DNA from: Phytophthora sp. 'mugwort' | Taxonomy: Eukaryota > Oomycota > Peronosporomycetes > Peronosporales > Peronosporaceae | Assembly (NCBI GenBank): GCA_033558025.1 | Contig: JAUCEF010000007.1 | Location: 5,394,001-5,458,000, forward strand | Direction: 5' to 3' | DNA: 64,000 nucleotides | Shown: positions 1 through 9,464 of the stretch, in pieces | How the letters are laid out: the number at the start of each line of letters is the position of its first letter | How positions within the stretch are numbered: the stretch's first letter is position 1 | Translations under genes and position numbers: made by a program | The notes under the pieces: generated by a model | The model's database searches: none | Seen by the model: only the letters and a program-made list of their open reading frames with translations | What the model was told of the DNA's origin: nothing

Positions 1-382
1 AGGCTGCGTGGCAGTACAAGGAGGCATAGCCGGTGGGAGCTCGCGCGCGGAGCTGCCGGATGATCGACCTTCTTAGCTATAAAATAGCACGAGGTTTCTG
101 GATTCTCTGCGTTGAAGAAGCTCGCTCTGGTGTGCGTGCGACCTGTGAAGAGAGCTTTGAAGCTAAGGCATGTGATGACCATCCTCAACGAGAAAATCCT
201 GCAGGGAAGAAGACGCATGCAAGCTTGGCTGCCCTAAAGCTGGACCTCGTACGTCACTCGTAGCACTTCAACTTAGCCAATTTGCAAGTACTGTATGCAA
301 GTTTCCATGCTACTTCGAAACTAGCTATTGTTTTGCATTGGCCATTCATTACATTGCAACGGAGTTAATGCTATCTACAATT
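1..382. other. left edge, no supported gene
   Basis: One frame reads from the window edge to a TAG at 27-29 and could be the last few codons of a gene lying to the left, but this is too short to judge. A 76-codon ORF at 33-263 on the plus strand has no recognisable domain. I see nothing else that can be supported here. Confidence 0.3.
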
Positions 383-1559
383 TTAGTTGTGAAACGAATG
401 GAAGGACACCCCTTCGGAGCTTGAAGATGTCGTGCAGCTAGCGGTGCTGCTAGGGGGCCCAATCACGTATCTGCTCTTGCGGCTGTGCTCCAGGATTTGG
501 GAGCAGGCGATTTCCACGGCGCTGGACCCCGAGACGGCGGCAAGACACCCGACGCAGAAGGTAGTTTTGCGCTGCGCTAGCTCGAGGCCCGCGGTCGCGA
601 GGCTGATTTTCTTCTTGATGCGGCAGCCACTGCAGACGACGCGGAAGTAGCACTTGCAGATGTTCTTGTCCTTGCCAAAGCTCCACCCTGACGGGGGTTT
701 TAGGCACGTCGCATATACCGTGCCTGGATTTGGAGCACCGTGCAGCCTTGCCTCGGCATGACTCTTCTCCATCTTCCACGTCAATTTTCTCATCTGACCG
801 CAGTATACGTACTGTAGAGGTGATATGAATGCTTCGATCATAACAGGCACCGCCAGCAAACGAATCATATCATGAGGTCCGTTTTGCAGACATCGATAAC
901 ATTCGGAGCGAGCTGTCGGAAGAGCCGCAAATGGACAGGTCGCCGCGTACCCTGTCGGATAAGTGATTAATCTGTGGAAAGTCGACGGAGTGCAAAAAGT
1001 GGTAACCAGCACGCTCGCCGGTGGGCAAGTAAACGACGCCTGTACGCTCGAGGTAAACGTAATCGCGATTCTGGACGACGTTGGTCATGCGAAGCGGAAT
1101 GTCCATCTCCATCCACTTGACCACAACTGATGTGAGAGGATCGTCAGTAGTGGGCTCTATGATTGTGGAAAGTACAGCTGTACCGCTGAAATCGTGGACG
1201 TACGAAGCCTTGATACCCATCTCCTCCAATGTGGGGTTCACGATACCGTAGATCATGTCGTCCAGAAGCCCGAGAACACGTCCTACGGAGAGAATGGCGG
1301 GGAGCTTGGACGAATTGGGGGCTGACAGGGCGTCGGCGCCTTTGTACTCTGGTTGCTCCGTGTACACGTCATATTTAGCGCTCTCGGGCCAAGTTCCAGC
1401 GCTTAAAGTCGACTTTCCGGCCACTCTTGAAGAAGGGCACGTCGCGCTCGAAGTTGGCATGGATGAGAGTGCGTCAGAGTTGAAGCAGCTGGGCCTTTTC
1501 TTCACCCCCGAGAGCGAGAGCGCCGGGAATTGGTTGATGGTGAATCGCTCGCGGGTCAT
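383..1559 (-). pseudogene. START-like / FYVE-like zinc-finger protein, frameshifted relic
   Basis: The minus strand encodes, in pieces, the layout of the large oomycete START-like lipid-binding family: an N-terminal segment from the ATG at 1559, a START-like core with conserved stretches such as YVYLERTGVVYLP and GYHFLHSVDFPQ, and a cysteine-rich C-terminal finger (CKCYFRVVCSGC, FCVGC) ending at the stop at 383. The coding sense moves between all three frames. Family-like residues (FKSGRKVDFKRW, FRQLAPNVIDV) lie in frames other than the flanking ones near 1400-1500 and 870-930, and the shifted frame has a TGA at 1474-1476. No plausible GT..AG intron accounts for the shifts. In the family the START domain binds lipid and the finger suggests membrane or phosphoinositide contact, but this copy should not make that protein unless the assembly contains errors. 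Confidence 0.75.
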
Positions 1560-2425
1560 TTTCGATTGGTATTGAAGCTTGCAATGGCTGGGGGGGGGGA
1601 GGGGATTTCGCGCCGCGAGAAAAGAAAAGGAATGAGGCTCATAATCTTGAACCAAGTTCGCATCGATGACTGTCCGTTGTTGGGGCAATAGCGACGCGCA
1701 AGGCAAAGAAAACAACAATATGCTTGTCTGTCGGGCAGAAACGAGGAGTCGAAAGTCATGTGGCGGCACCAGAAGGTGAGGTACCAATCGCAAAGTCCCC
1801 GACATGTGGCCGAGTCAAGCATTACTGTCATTGCAGTCCTGTTCGAGCCTTGCGCGTCTCGTGATGCAGCATAAGATTGACTCGAAATAACTGTCATACA
1901 GGTCGCGTCGTTGACGCGTCAGAAGAAGGTAAAGCTCTGGAAATTCGTCTCGATGTTGACGGTCTCCAAAACTCAGCAGAGAGAGAGAGAGAGAGAGAGA
2001 GAGACCGCGCCGGTCGGTTGACTTAGCGCATATCACAGCAACGACCGTCTCAAAACTTTTGAGACTTAAACCCTAAACCACTTACAGACAACGACTAAAA
2101 GCGCCGGCAACGAAAAAAATGAAAACCGGACAATATCCGATCGCATGGTTTCAGCGGTCCTGGTTAAACGTGTCTATGATGGAGACGCTTGTTGAAGTGC
2201 CGTAAAGTTAAGGGGCGCTGATGAAATCCATGCAACAGTGTATAACTCCAAGCTCCAACAAGCGCCGGCACAACAGACCGAAGGCGACGGCCCATGCAGT
2301 GCTCCGAGTCGAAGTTCGACGATGGTTGCCGATGCCACACTGTTGGCCCACGAGGTTCAGAGCGTTACACTCGCTACACTCGGATGTCCTATATCAAAAG
2401 TGCACGACTAATTAAGTCGCACGAC
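1560..2425. other. intergenic, no gene seen
   Basis: Non-coding stretch. It carries a (GA)n microsatellite at about 1978-2004 and a short palindrome at 2047-2065, two 9-bp arms around one base. Near the right end a 13-bp segment (gcacgactaatta) occurs twice, at 2402-2414 and 2419-2431. Small ORFs here have no recognisable content. Confidence 0.5.
1978..2004. repeat. (GA)n microsatellite
   Basis: About 13 uninterrupted GA units followed by CC. It lies upstream of the START-like pseudogene. Shorter GA runs occur at 4627-4642 and 37679-37690. Confidence 0.95.
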
Positions 2426-4211
2426 TAATTAGGGTGGACGTAGGAGGATGAGGAACAAATTGTCTATTTACATTGTTATGTGCAAGATATCTGGAATTTC
2501 CTGAGCCAGGTAATAAGCGCCGGTAGTTTTCGCTCCGGTGGCTTGACGTGGCTGGTCTCCGCTTTCTATGGAGTCCCTCTCGATTCTTGCTGGAAGAATT
2601 CAATACAGGCATGTAGCCTAGCTTTCTGAATTTTCCTTTCTGGCGTCGATGATCGCGCTTTGCTATAGCTCGTAGTTGCCTGATAGCTGCCTCCCAGAAG
2701 ATCCTGCTGACTGAACAAGGCAGCGAGGACAGATGTCCTCGCTGCCTGATGTCCTCGCTGCCTTGTTCAGTCAGCAGGGCTCCCCTGTATACGGCATTAT
2801 TTCTCGTCATCCACAGATGTGTTTGGCAGATCGTACAGCCTATTGTCCACATCCTGTTTCATTCGACTTTAAAATCATCTCCGTCGTCTGGGTACTACTC
2901 ATTTAGTTCTCGTTGTCTCGTCCTCGATACCGGTGAAGGCTGCCTACTCGCACAGAATCGTATAAATGCTGGTAGTCTATCCGCTCGCCATCGCTCTCCT
3001 GTCCAGTGCGATACGAAATTGAACCAGCATGCCACTGCGCACGGGCATTCCCAAAAGAGGTGCGCGTTTGTCTCCCGCCAGCCTATGCACTTGGTGAGCT
3101 TCGGGTACCTTTTGTCTTCTGGTCGATCGCTGTAGAACAAGTTGAGTTGATGCATCGCTACTCTGTATCCTGTCCATACCTGAAACTCTGTGAGTCCGTT
3201 ACCGTGGTTCCAAACCTGTTTTGGGGTTTGATCTAGGGCGGTTCGTTGCCACTCATCCCGATCTGCTCGTTTGATCAGCCTTAGAAGCTGGCTATCGAGC
3301 TTGCCGGCCATTTCCTTCTTGTATCGCTGGAAAGGCTGTTTTTTTAGTGCCACCAGGATGTGTTCATTTCTCACTGACTCCGCATAAGCCCACGGAAATC
3401 CGTGAATGACCGGATTCGCTTCAAAGGGGAACACCTCTGTTACCACTGGATTGTCTCCTGTTCCTCTTTCGTCGTCAGCTGATGCCAGTGGATGCCGTTG
3501 ACAGCTTATTCCAGCCTTACATCTCGTTCTCCCCCTGCTTTCAAGCTGGGAACATTGGACCCGCGAATTTGGCCGTTAGTTTGTTTCACCCATTCATACT
3601 CTGTGAATGCCTCGGTCGCTTGACGAAGCCTGAGGGGCGGCTTCGCGTTTATCTCACCGCCGATTGGGATTAGGGGCGATGCTAATAGTAGTGTTGTAGC
3701 CCATTTCCGGAGTTTTTTTCTCGATGGCGTTGATCCTCCTCTGCCAGACCCCGGAAGCTCAGGACGTATTCTCTTGTTCCTGTTGTCTGCACGCGAAAGT
3801 CGGTTATCAGATCGTCAGGAATTCTTTTGTACTTCTTGGTACTCAGCATCCGTCCTTCTGCATCCCGGATCCACGGGTTGTTGCTCCATTTGAATGCCGC
3901 CCAGTAGTTTTTTAATTCCGGCCTTGTGTCTTCTGAGCCCCACTGAATATTTGGTAGTAGCTGGGCGTATGAGATCACCCGTTCATCCCCTTCCCACCAA
4001 CTAATCGCTGTGGCTTCGGTTAACTCCGCATTCGAGTTTGTCGTTCGTTGTGCGTCTTCTACTGGTCCATCGATGGAGCTAACCATTTCCCAAGTATTTG
4101 CCTGAGGTTTGCGCCTGGTGTTTGTCGCGTGCGATATAGGCGCCTTTTGTTTTTTTTCGTGGTGTAATTTCTCCATCTGAGTTTGCGCTTCGCGCATTAA
4201 TTAGGTGGACG
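2426..4211 (-). mobile_element. non-LTR (LINE-type) retrotransposon 3' relic
   Basis: Minus-strand ORF fragments at 4197-3682, about 3674-3520, 3446-2895 and 2852-2412 read in one direction but different frames. The 3446-2895 piece has the reverse-transcriptase zinc-binding signature seen near the end of plant- and oomycete-type LINE polyproteins: an aromatic-rich region, then C-x(7)-ET-x(3)-HLFWECP and W residues. The last piece (LWMTRNNAVYR) fits the tail. The catalytic reverse transcriptase and endonuclease are absent, so this is a 5'-truncated, frameshifted copy. The near-identical segments taattagggtggacg (2426-2440) and taattaggtggacg (4198-4211) bracket it and may be target-site duplications, which would set the insertion at 2441-4197. 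The LINE assignment rests on one domain. Confidence 0.6.
2704..2777. repeat. perfect inverted repeat, 27-bp arms
   Basis: The arms at 2704-2730 and 2751-2777 are exact reverse complements (27 of 27) around a 20-nt spacer. The spacer contains a third, direct copy of part of the right arm (gtcctcgctgcct at 2735-2747). The structure lies inside the LINE relic, and the minus-strand reading frame stays open through it. Confidence 0.95.
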
Positions 4212-4768
4212 GTGTTGCTTTCTATGCCTATTTTCAGGGATTTGCGAACCCATATTTCAAGGCCTTATTAGGACTAATTTAGCAGATTCTGATTTTTCGC
4301 CATTCCCTTTTTGTGATTGGTTGAAACTGTTCGAACTGTACCCAGCGCGACTCGTTGTGATAGGCCGTCTGTCGTTACTTTGACCACTTCATGCGATGTG
4401 ATTGGCCATTCAAGAGCAGGTTCGAAGTTGCGCGAAGGCGGTAGATGGTACATCGGGTGGGCGACGTCTTGAACGCATACTTCGTTCATGTAAATTGTCA
4501 CCGCACATTTGAGCGGGGAACCGCACCTCTTCCCGTTACTTCAGCGCCGGAGCCTCCCCTTAGATTGTATTTTTCATCTCGCGAACTTCTCGAGCTCTGA
4601 CTGGTGTTGGGGCCGTCGCCATAGTGAGTGAGAGAGAGAGAGAAGCCAGTGCCCCCTCAGTAGAAAAATCCATCCCGAGGTTTTCTACCCAACCTCATTA
4701 TAGAGACCGTCGACAGTATCGCCTGCCTTCCGCCGCGACTCCTCCGACCAATCCAAGCCCAAAGCGCC
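4212..4768. promoter_or_regulatory. upstream region of the CCCH gene
   Basis: No supported gene. Inverted CCAAT cores (gattgg) occur near 4315 and 4398. A sequence near 4570-4590 (tttttcatctcgcgaacttc) loosely resembles the oomycete initiator (TCATTT then CA and T-rich), and a GA run lies at 4627-4642. Whether any of these act as promoter elements is inference. Confidence 0.3.
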
Positions 4769-6100
4769 ATGCTGCTCTCGTCAATGGATCACCTCGGCTA
4801 CTACTCAATGCCCAAGGACAACAATTTCCTGGAGCTCGATGCCTCTGCGGGCGTCGCTGGCCCTGATGTCTACGCGTTGCCACCCGAGGACATGGGCGTC
4901 ATGTCGTACATGAATGAGGAAAACAGTCCCAAAAACGGTACTAAGTCATCGCTCTACAAGACGGAGCTCTGCAAGCGCTTTTCAGAGTTTGGCAACTGCC
5001 GCTACGGAGGTGCGTCCCCCCCCCCCCACTACCCTCTTCTTCCTGCCATTTTACTAACCTGTTTCCTCTTTTGGTGCCCAATAACAGCCAAGTGCCAGTT
5101 CGCCCACGGCATCGCCGAATTGCGCCACGTCGTCCGCCATCCGAAGTACAAAACAACCAAGTGCAAGTCGTACTGGGGCTCGGGCCACTGTCCCTACGGC
5201 AGCCGATGCCGCTTCATCCACGAAGAGGCCGAGGGCTACGTCCAGCCGCAGTACAGCCCCCCGAGCCACCTCGGCGGAGGCATGTTCCAGCACGAGAAGG
5301 ACCGCCTCGGCGGCCTCAGCGCTGGCGTCATGGTCCCGCCCCCTTCGTCCGTGGACCTCAGCTACGGCGGTGGCCTTTACAGCGAGCAGCCCACCTCGCA
5401 CCACCTCCAACAGCTCCGCCCGCATCACAACCAGATGATGCCTACCTATCCCAAGGACAATTATTCGCTCCTGTCCTCGCTGGACAAGAGTTCCTCCTGG
5501 GGGGCGCCGGCTATGACCGCCCCCTCCACCCTCCACCCTAATTATGTTGGTGAGCACTACGGCAGTGCATCACTGAAGCAGCAGGGCTCGCTCGGCAGCA
5601 TTGGCTTGCCCCCAGCCCAGCAACGAGCCGTCCCGGTGAACAACGCTGCTAGCAGCGCGTCGTCGCCGAGCTACCCAGACCTCCAGGATGCCATCGACGC
5701 ATTGATGAAGTTTTCGTTGACGTCAGACGACGAACCGACCCCGGACACCGCCACCCCACCGGAGACCGCCCCACCGCAGGCCGGTCGAGGTCGCCGCCTC
5801 TCTGGCGTCTCTTCGCCAGCTCTCGCCACCACGTCGACAGCTACTGCCACGAAGAAATCAGAGTTCTCCCTCCAGTCTGACGAGCTGTGGAAGGACTTCC
5901 CGTCGGCCACGTCGTCGACACCGTTCGCGGGTGATGATTTACAAGCCCAGCCATGGTCTACGGGATTGTCGCTGAGTCTTGACAGCAAGCCGTTCGACGG
6001 CGCTGCGGCCGCTACTGGAGGTGACGCCAAGGATGCCTCTGGTAGTAGCAGCAACGATGAGGAGAGCCCCCGCCTGAGCGTGTTCGAGCGCTTCCATTAA
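4769..6100 (+). CDS. tandem CCCH zinc-finger RNA-binding protein (TTP/ZFP36-like)
   Basis: Two exons, 4769-5009 and 5088-6100, give 417 residues. The join restores finger 1 as C-x8-C-x5-C-x3-H beginning CKRFSEFGNC. Finger 2 (CKSYWGSGHC) has the same spacing, and both are preceded by YKTxxC, the lead-in typical of tristetraprolin-type proteins. That family binds AU-rich 3' UTRs and recruits the CCR4-NOT deadenylase to destroy mRNA. The middle is Pro/Ser/Gln/His-rich and probably disordered. The extreme C-terminus, PRLSVFERFH, resembles the short CNOT1-binding motif at the end of tristetraprolin (RRLPIFNRIS). The intron (5010-5087, donor GTGCGT, branch-like TTACTAAC, acceptor AACAG) is 78 nt long and has no in-frame stop, so a retained form would be a full-length protein with a broken finger 1. 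The start is the first ATG; a second lies five codons on. Confidence 0.9.
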   Translation: MLLSSMDHLGYYSMPKDNNFLELDASAGVAGPDVYALPPEDMGVMSYMNEENSPKNGTKSSLYKTELCKRFSEFGNCRYGGASPPPHYPLLPAILLTCFLFWCPITAKCQFAHGIAELRHVVRHPKYKTTKCKSYWGSGHCPYGSRCRFIHEEAEGYVQPQYSPPSHLGGGMFQHEKDRLGGLSAGVMVPPPSSVDLSYGGGLYSEQPTSHHLQQLRPHHNQMMPTYPKDNYSLLSSLDKSSSWGAPAMTAPSTLHPNYVGEHYGSASLKQQGSLGSIGLPPAQQRAVPVNNAASSASSPSYPDLQDAIDALMKFSLTSDDEPTPDTATPPETAPPQAGRGRRLSGVSSPALATTSTATATKKSEFSLQSDELWKDFPSATSSTPFAGDDLQAQPWSTGLSLSLDSKPFDGAAAATGGDAKDASGSSSNDEESPRLSVFERFH

Positions 6101-6385
6101 GGCGTCGGAAACGAAAAGGAGAGGTGGCGCTCTGTATCTATCTATGAGCCCGTGCGTGCGCGGCCTGCTCCCGTCCATCCTTGTTCGGTTTGGTCTTCGT
6201 GCTGCTGCTCGCTGCCCGCTCGTGTGTTTTACCAGCCCCTATTTACTTTTCATATAAATATATTAAGTGCTGCTGCCATAGCAGTTGGAACAAAGTTGTG
6301 CGCAAAATTGCTCCATCGTCTTTGTGTTGCGTCTCCGTCCGTGCGCAGTCGAGTCTCTTAAAGGATTAGCCCCGCCATCTTAAGC
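6101..6385. other. convergent intergenic region
   Basis: Presumed 3' UTRs of the CCCH gene and the small membrane-protein gene. An AT-rich segment (catataaatatatt) lies near 6250. No gene seen. Confidence 0.4.
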
Positions 6386-6977
6386 TCAGTTTTTCTTGGA
6401 GGGAGGTCCTTTTCGTTTAGGCGCTTTGGGTTTGAGCTTCTTTTTCTCGCCAACGCCGTGGAGATTCTTGACCCTCTCGCGCTGTTCCGCGAGGATCTCA
6501 GCCTGCGTGCGTTGCACGGCCTTCCCGGAGGCCACGGCGATGTCGGGCTTCTTCTTGGTCTTCTTCTCGGGGAGCACCACCATCTTGCGCCGAGCCGCGT
6601 AGTCGCGACAGCATCTGACGAACAGGGGAGACACATGAGAGGCGGCGAGACCAATGCGTGAGACTCGATCGAAGTTACCGAATGATGGCCCACAAGCTAC
6701 AAAGTAATGACGACGGTGTTGATGAACTTCGAGCAGGAGCAGCAAATAAAACACAAGAGCAGAAACCTACCAGGGACACGTAAAGACCATGGTGAACACC
6801 ACCTGCAGCATGATGTAGCCTATGCGCAAGTAGTTAGTCACATAAACAAGTAGGTGGGTCCAACGATGCGATCAACATACTGGTATTCTCGCCTTGCAAA
6901 CGAAGGATCATGACGCCGATGCCCAATGCGTAGCATGTGCTGAGAACTCGGATGGCGATCTCCACCTTCTCAATCAT
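6386..6977 (-). CDS. small membrane protein with Lys-rich tail, three exons
   Basis: Not recognised as a named family. Exon 1 (6977-6881, from ATG) encodes a hydrophobic start (LSTCYALGIGVMILRLQG). Exon 2 (6819 to 6781 or 6771) encodes a second hydrophobic stretch (YIMLQVVFTMVF). Exon 3 (6614-6386) gives a charged tail with KKTKKKP and KRKGPPSKKN. Intron 1 has a GTATGT donor, GACTAAC branch and GCATAG acceptor. The exon 2 donor is a problem: the best-looking site, GTAGGT at 6770, joins TG to A and makes a TGA at the junction. A weaker GTGTCC donor at 6779 keeps the frame open and gives about 121 residues. It is probably a two-helix membrane protein with a cytosolic basic tail. It could instead be a gene damaged at the splice site. 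Confidence 0.6.
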
Positions 6978-7231
6978 GCCCGCCCCAGCCCTTACAAGAT
7001 ACTCCAACTAAGCACCCTCCCCAAAGGACTGATTAAGCGACGCTTCCCGTACTCAAAGGCATCACGAAATGTTAGCAAAACTAAACTGTATTACAAGCAG
7101 AAACAGCAACAGCAAAAATCTAAGCACCAGCAAAAAGCATTAAAAAGCTCATTCGGCTCTGCATTCTCATTTTACGTCCTGTCTTCTCTTCTGTAGGCAG
7201 CAGCAAAAAACAACAATACCTAAAAAACTTT

Positions 7232-8821
7232 CTACAGCTCCTCGTGTTCGGCGCCCTCCTTCTTCTCCTCCTCCTCTTCCTTAGCGTCTTCCTTCTCCTC
7301 CTGCTCATCTTCGTCGTCTTCCTCTTGCTCCGCGCCGTGCTCCAAGCCGTCGAGCTCGAACTTTTGAGCGTTGGTCTTCAGGAACTCCGTGAAGCCTTCG
7401 ACGTCGCGCGAGCCTTCGTATACAATCGGGTTCTGCTTGTCCTTGGCGGGGAAGAAGATGATCGTCGGGAAGCCTCGGACGTCCACACCGGCGTGGTCAA
7501 TCTCGTTGGCCGTGGCGTCCATCTTGGCAATCATGATACTCTCAACGTCTGCGAACTTCTCGGCCAGCTCTTCGAACTTGGGGGCCAGGGCCTTGCAGTG
7601 ACCGCACCACGGAGCGTAAAACTCGAGCAGCACATCCTTCTCGTTGTCGATAACACGCTCCTGGAACTCCGTGCCCACGATGACCTTCACTGCCTCATCG
7701 CTGTCGTCCTCAGGCTTAGCAGACTTAAGCAGAGGCGTCAGCTTGCCCTCGAAGTAGCTCTTCTCGAAAGCAATCAGGTCGTCAGCAAGCCCATCCTCGA
7801 TCTTGGCGACGAGGTCGTCAGCCTTGTAGTCGAAGCCGAACTTCTTCATAGAGCCGCCCATGTTCACGAGCATGATGGCGGGCATTTCCTCGTCCTTAAG
7901 GCCGAAGTATTCCACAATGCGCGTCTCCGTGCTGGGCATAATGACGTGAAGCAGCTTGCCCTTGTTGGTCTGGGCGGGCGTCTTTAGAGCAGTCTCGATA
8001 CCGGACACGTAGTCTTTGGTTGTGTCGACAAATGCCAGCACGTGTTCGGTCTTATCGCCACCGAAGATCATAGGAGCCTTATCCTGCGAGAACGTGATGA
8101 CGAGAGGCAGGCTGTTCGCTTTGACAAACTCGCCCAGCGCCTCCTTCTCGAACTCGCCGTCGTACAAGACCTTGCCTTCGTCGAACTTCTTATACAGCAC
8201 CACTTTGTTCACAGCGGCGGTGTCTTCCGTCACATCCGTGCTGGTGGAGGCCACGTATACGGCCAGATCATCGGCGTCCGCTAGCTTCTCAAGCATAGTG
8301 CGAGCCTCACCCTCCTCGGCGTCGATCACGGCAAACACAACCACGTCGTTGGCCTCCTTAAGTTCCTCAAGCTCGGCGGCAGTCTCGACGATCTTAACAG
8401 CGGGGCCGGATTTCTTAACCACCCACTTCTCGATCTCAGCCGCCGTGCGGCCACCGTCGTAATCCTTCACAGCCTCCACGTCGCCCTTGAAGAACTTGAG
8501 CGTGGGGAAGCCGCGGATGGCGAACTGCTCGGCCAATTTGCTCTCGGCCGTGGCGTCCACCTTGGCGAGGCGGATAGGCGGGTCTAGCTCCTTCAGGTTC
8601 TTGGCCGCCGCGGCATACTCAGGCGACAGCTTCTTGCAATGACCGCACCACGGCGCATAGAACTCAACCAGTAGCGTGTCGTGGCCCGACACGGCGTCGG
8701 CGAAGTTGCTCTCCGTCAGCACAAGCACGTCGTCTTCCTCCTCAAACTCCGCTGCGCGCACCACCATGGCCACGGCGAATAACAAAGCTAGCGCACGCGC
8801 CGCCTGCTTCATGAACATCAT
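7232..8821 (-). CDS. PDI: protein disulfide isomerase, endoplasmic reticulum
   Basis: Single exon, 529 residues, the usual length for classical PDI. It has an N-terminal signal peptide (hydrophobic core about residues 8-23), then thioredoxin domain a with active site WCGHC (cysteines 59 and 62) and cis-proline GFPT (104-107). Two inactive b-type domains follow at about 140-370, then domain a' with WCGHC (406, 409) and GFPT (450-453), and an acidic Glu/Asp/Lys tail. The protein ends HEEL, a variant of the KDEL/HDEL retrieval signal. The enzyme forms and shuffles disulfides in secretory proteins. The start is the outermost ATG of a short Met cluster (MMFM). It stands alone, with its upstream region at 8822 onward. 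Confidence 0.97.
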   Translation of the reverse strand: MMFMKQAARALALLFAVAMVVRAAEFEEEDDVLVLTESNFADAVSGHDTLLVEFYAPWCGHCKKLSPEYAAAAKNLKELDPPIRLAKVDATAESKLAEQFAIRGFPTLKFFKGDVEAVKDYDGGRTAAEIEKWVVKKSGPAVKIVETAAELEELKEANDVVVFAVIDAEEGEARTMLEKLADADDLAVYVASTSTDVTEDTAAVNKVVLYKKFDEGKVLYDGEFEKEALGEFVKANSLPLVITFSQDKAPMIFGGDKTEHVLAFVDTTKDYVSGIETALKTPAQTNKGKLLHVIMPSTETRIVEYFGLKDEEMPAIMLVNMGGSMKKFGFDYKADDLVAKIEDGLADDLIAFEKSYFEGKLTPLLKSAKPEDDSDEAVKVIVGTEFQERVIDNEKDVLLEFYAPWCGHCKALAPKFEELAEKFADVESIMIAKMDATANEIDHAGVDVRGFPTIIFFPAKDKQNPIVYEGSRDVEGFTEFLKTNAQKFELDGLEHGAEQEEDDEDEQEEKEDAKEEEEEKKEGAEHEEL

Positions 8822-9464
8822 TCTGGCGAGCCTGCGAACTAGAAAGATATCTCTTGCCTAGCTGGGAAGGACTCGTGAAAATCCAAAGTGACCACCTCAT
8901 GCTTCGCAGCAAAACACGGAAAGATGCGACCCAGTAGAAAAGGCGTCGAGTTAAAAATAGGTGGATAGCATCTAAATCCGCAAGCCCACTTCAACCTCTG
9001 GCACATTCGAAACTTGTATTGGTAATGCCGATTTACTTTGTTTATGTATATAGCGAAGGTTCATGCTGATAATATTGGTGTCAAGTGGAATGTATTATAA
9101 AATATCACCCAATATTGGGCTATTCAATTATAAAGGCTTTATCAAGATGACTAAACTAATCAGCAAAGGACTATACCTTATTAAAGGTTGAACGATACGC
9201 TACCACAGGTCAAAAGGGAACAACCCATCACCCATGTTCCCAAAAGCTCAATTCACCCGCATGGTCCCTAGGTGATCTTGACACGTGGCGATTTGTAGGT
9301 CGACCAGTCGAGTCCTAACGGCAAGATGAAGGAAGACAAAGCCTGAGAATCTCAAGAAATATCCAACGCTTTGGACACAAGGCACAGGGCATGTTCTAAA
9401 GGTTGTTATCCCCTTCTTCTCGTCGCACATATCACCGGTACAACGTGCTCCCTTCGCAGCGTCT
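8822..9464. other. intergenic region upstream of PDI
   Basis: No gene seen. It is AT-rich between about 9000 and 9200, with a perfect 12-bp palindrome cccaatattggg at 9108-9119 and a short hairpin at 9216-9241 (gggaaca/tgttccc). It must hold the PDI promoter and the 3' end of the EF-hand gene. I could not identify a specific element. Confidence 0.4.

Noticed and set aside
33..263. 76-codon ORF at the left edge
   Set aside because: No recognisable domain, no clear context, and length within chance for this composition.
450..779. 109-codon ORF overlapping the START/FYVE-like relic
   Set aside because: Different frame from the recognisable zinc-finger residues; no family-like sequence.
5071..5541. 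156-codon ORF in the CCCH gene
   Set aside because: Alternate-frame Pro/Arg-rich shadow of the CCCH coding region.
7244..7987. 247-codon plus-strand ORF with a Leu-rich start
   Set aside because: Antisense shadow of the PDI acidic tail and domain a'; Leu-rich because it is the complement of Glu/Lys codons.
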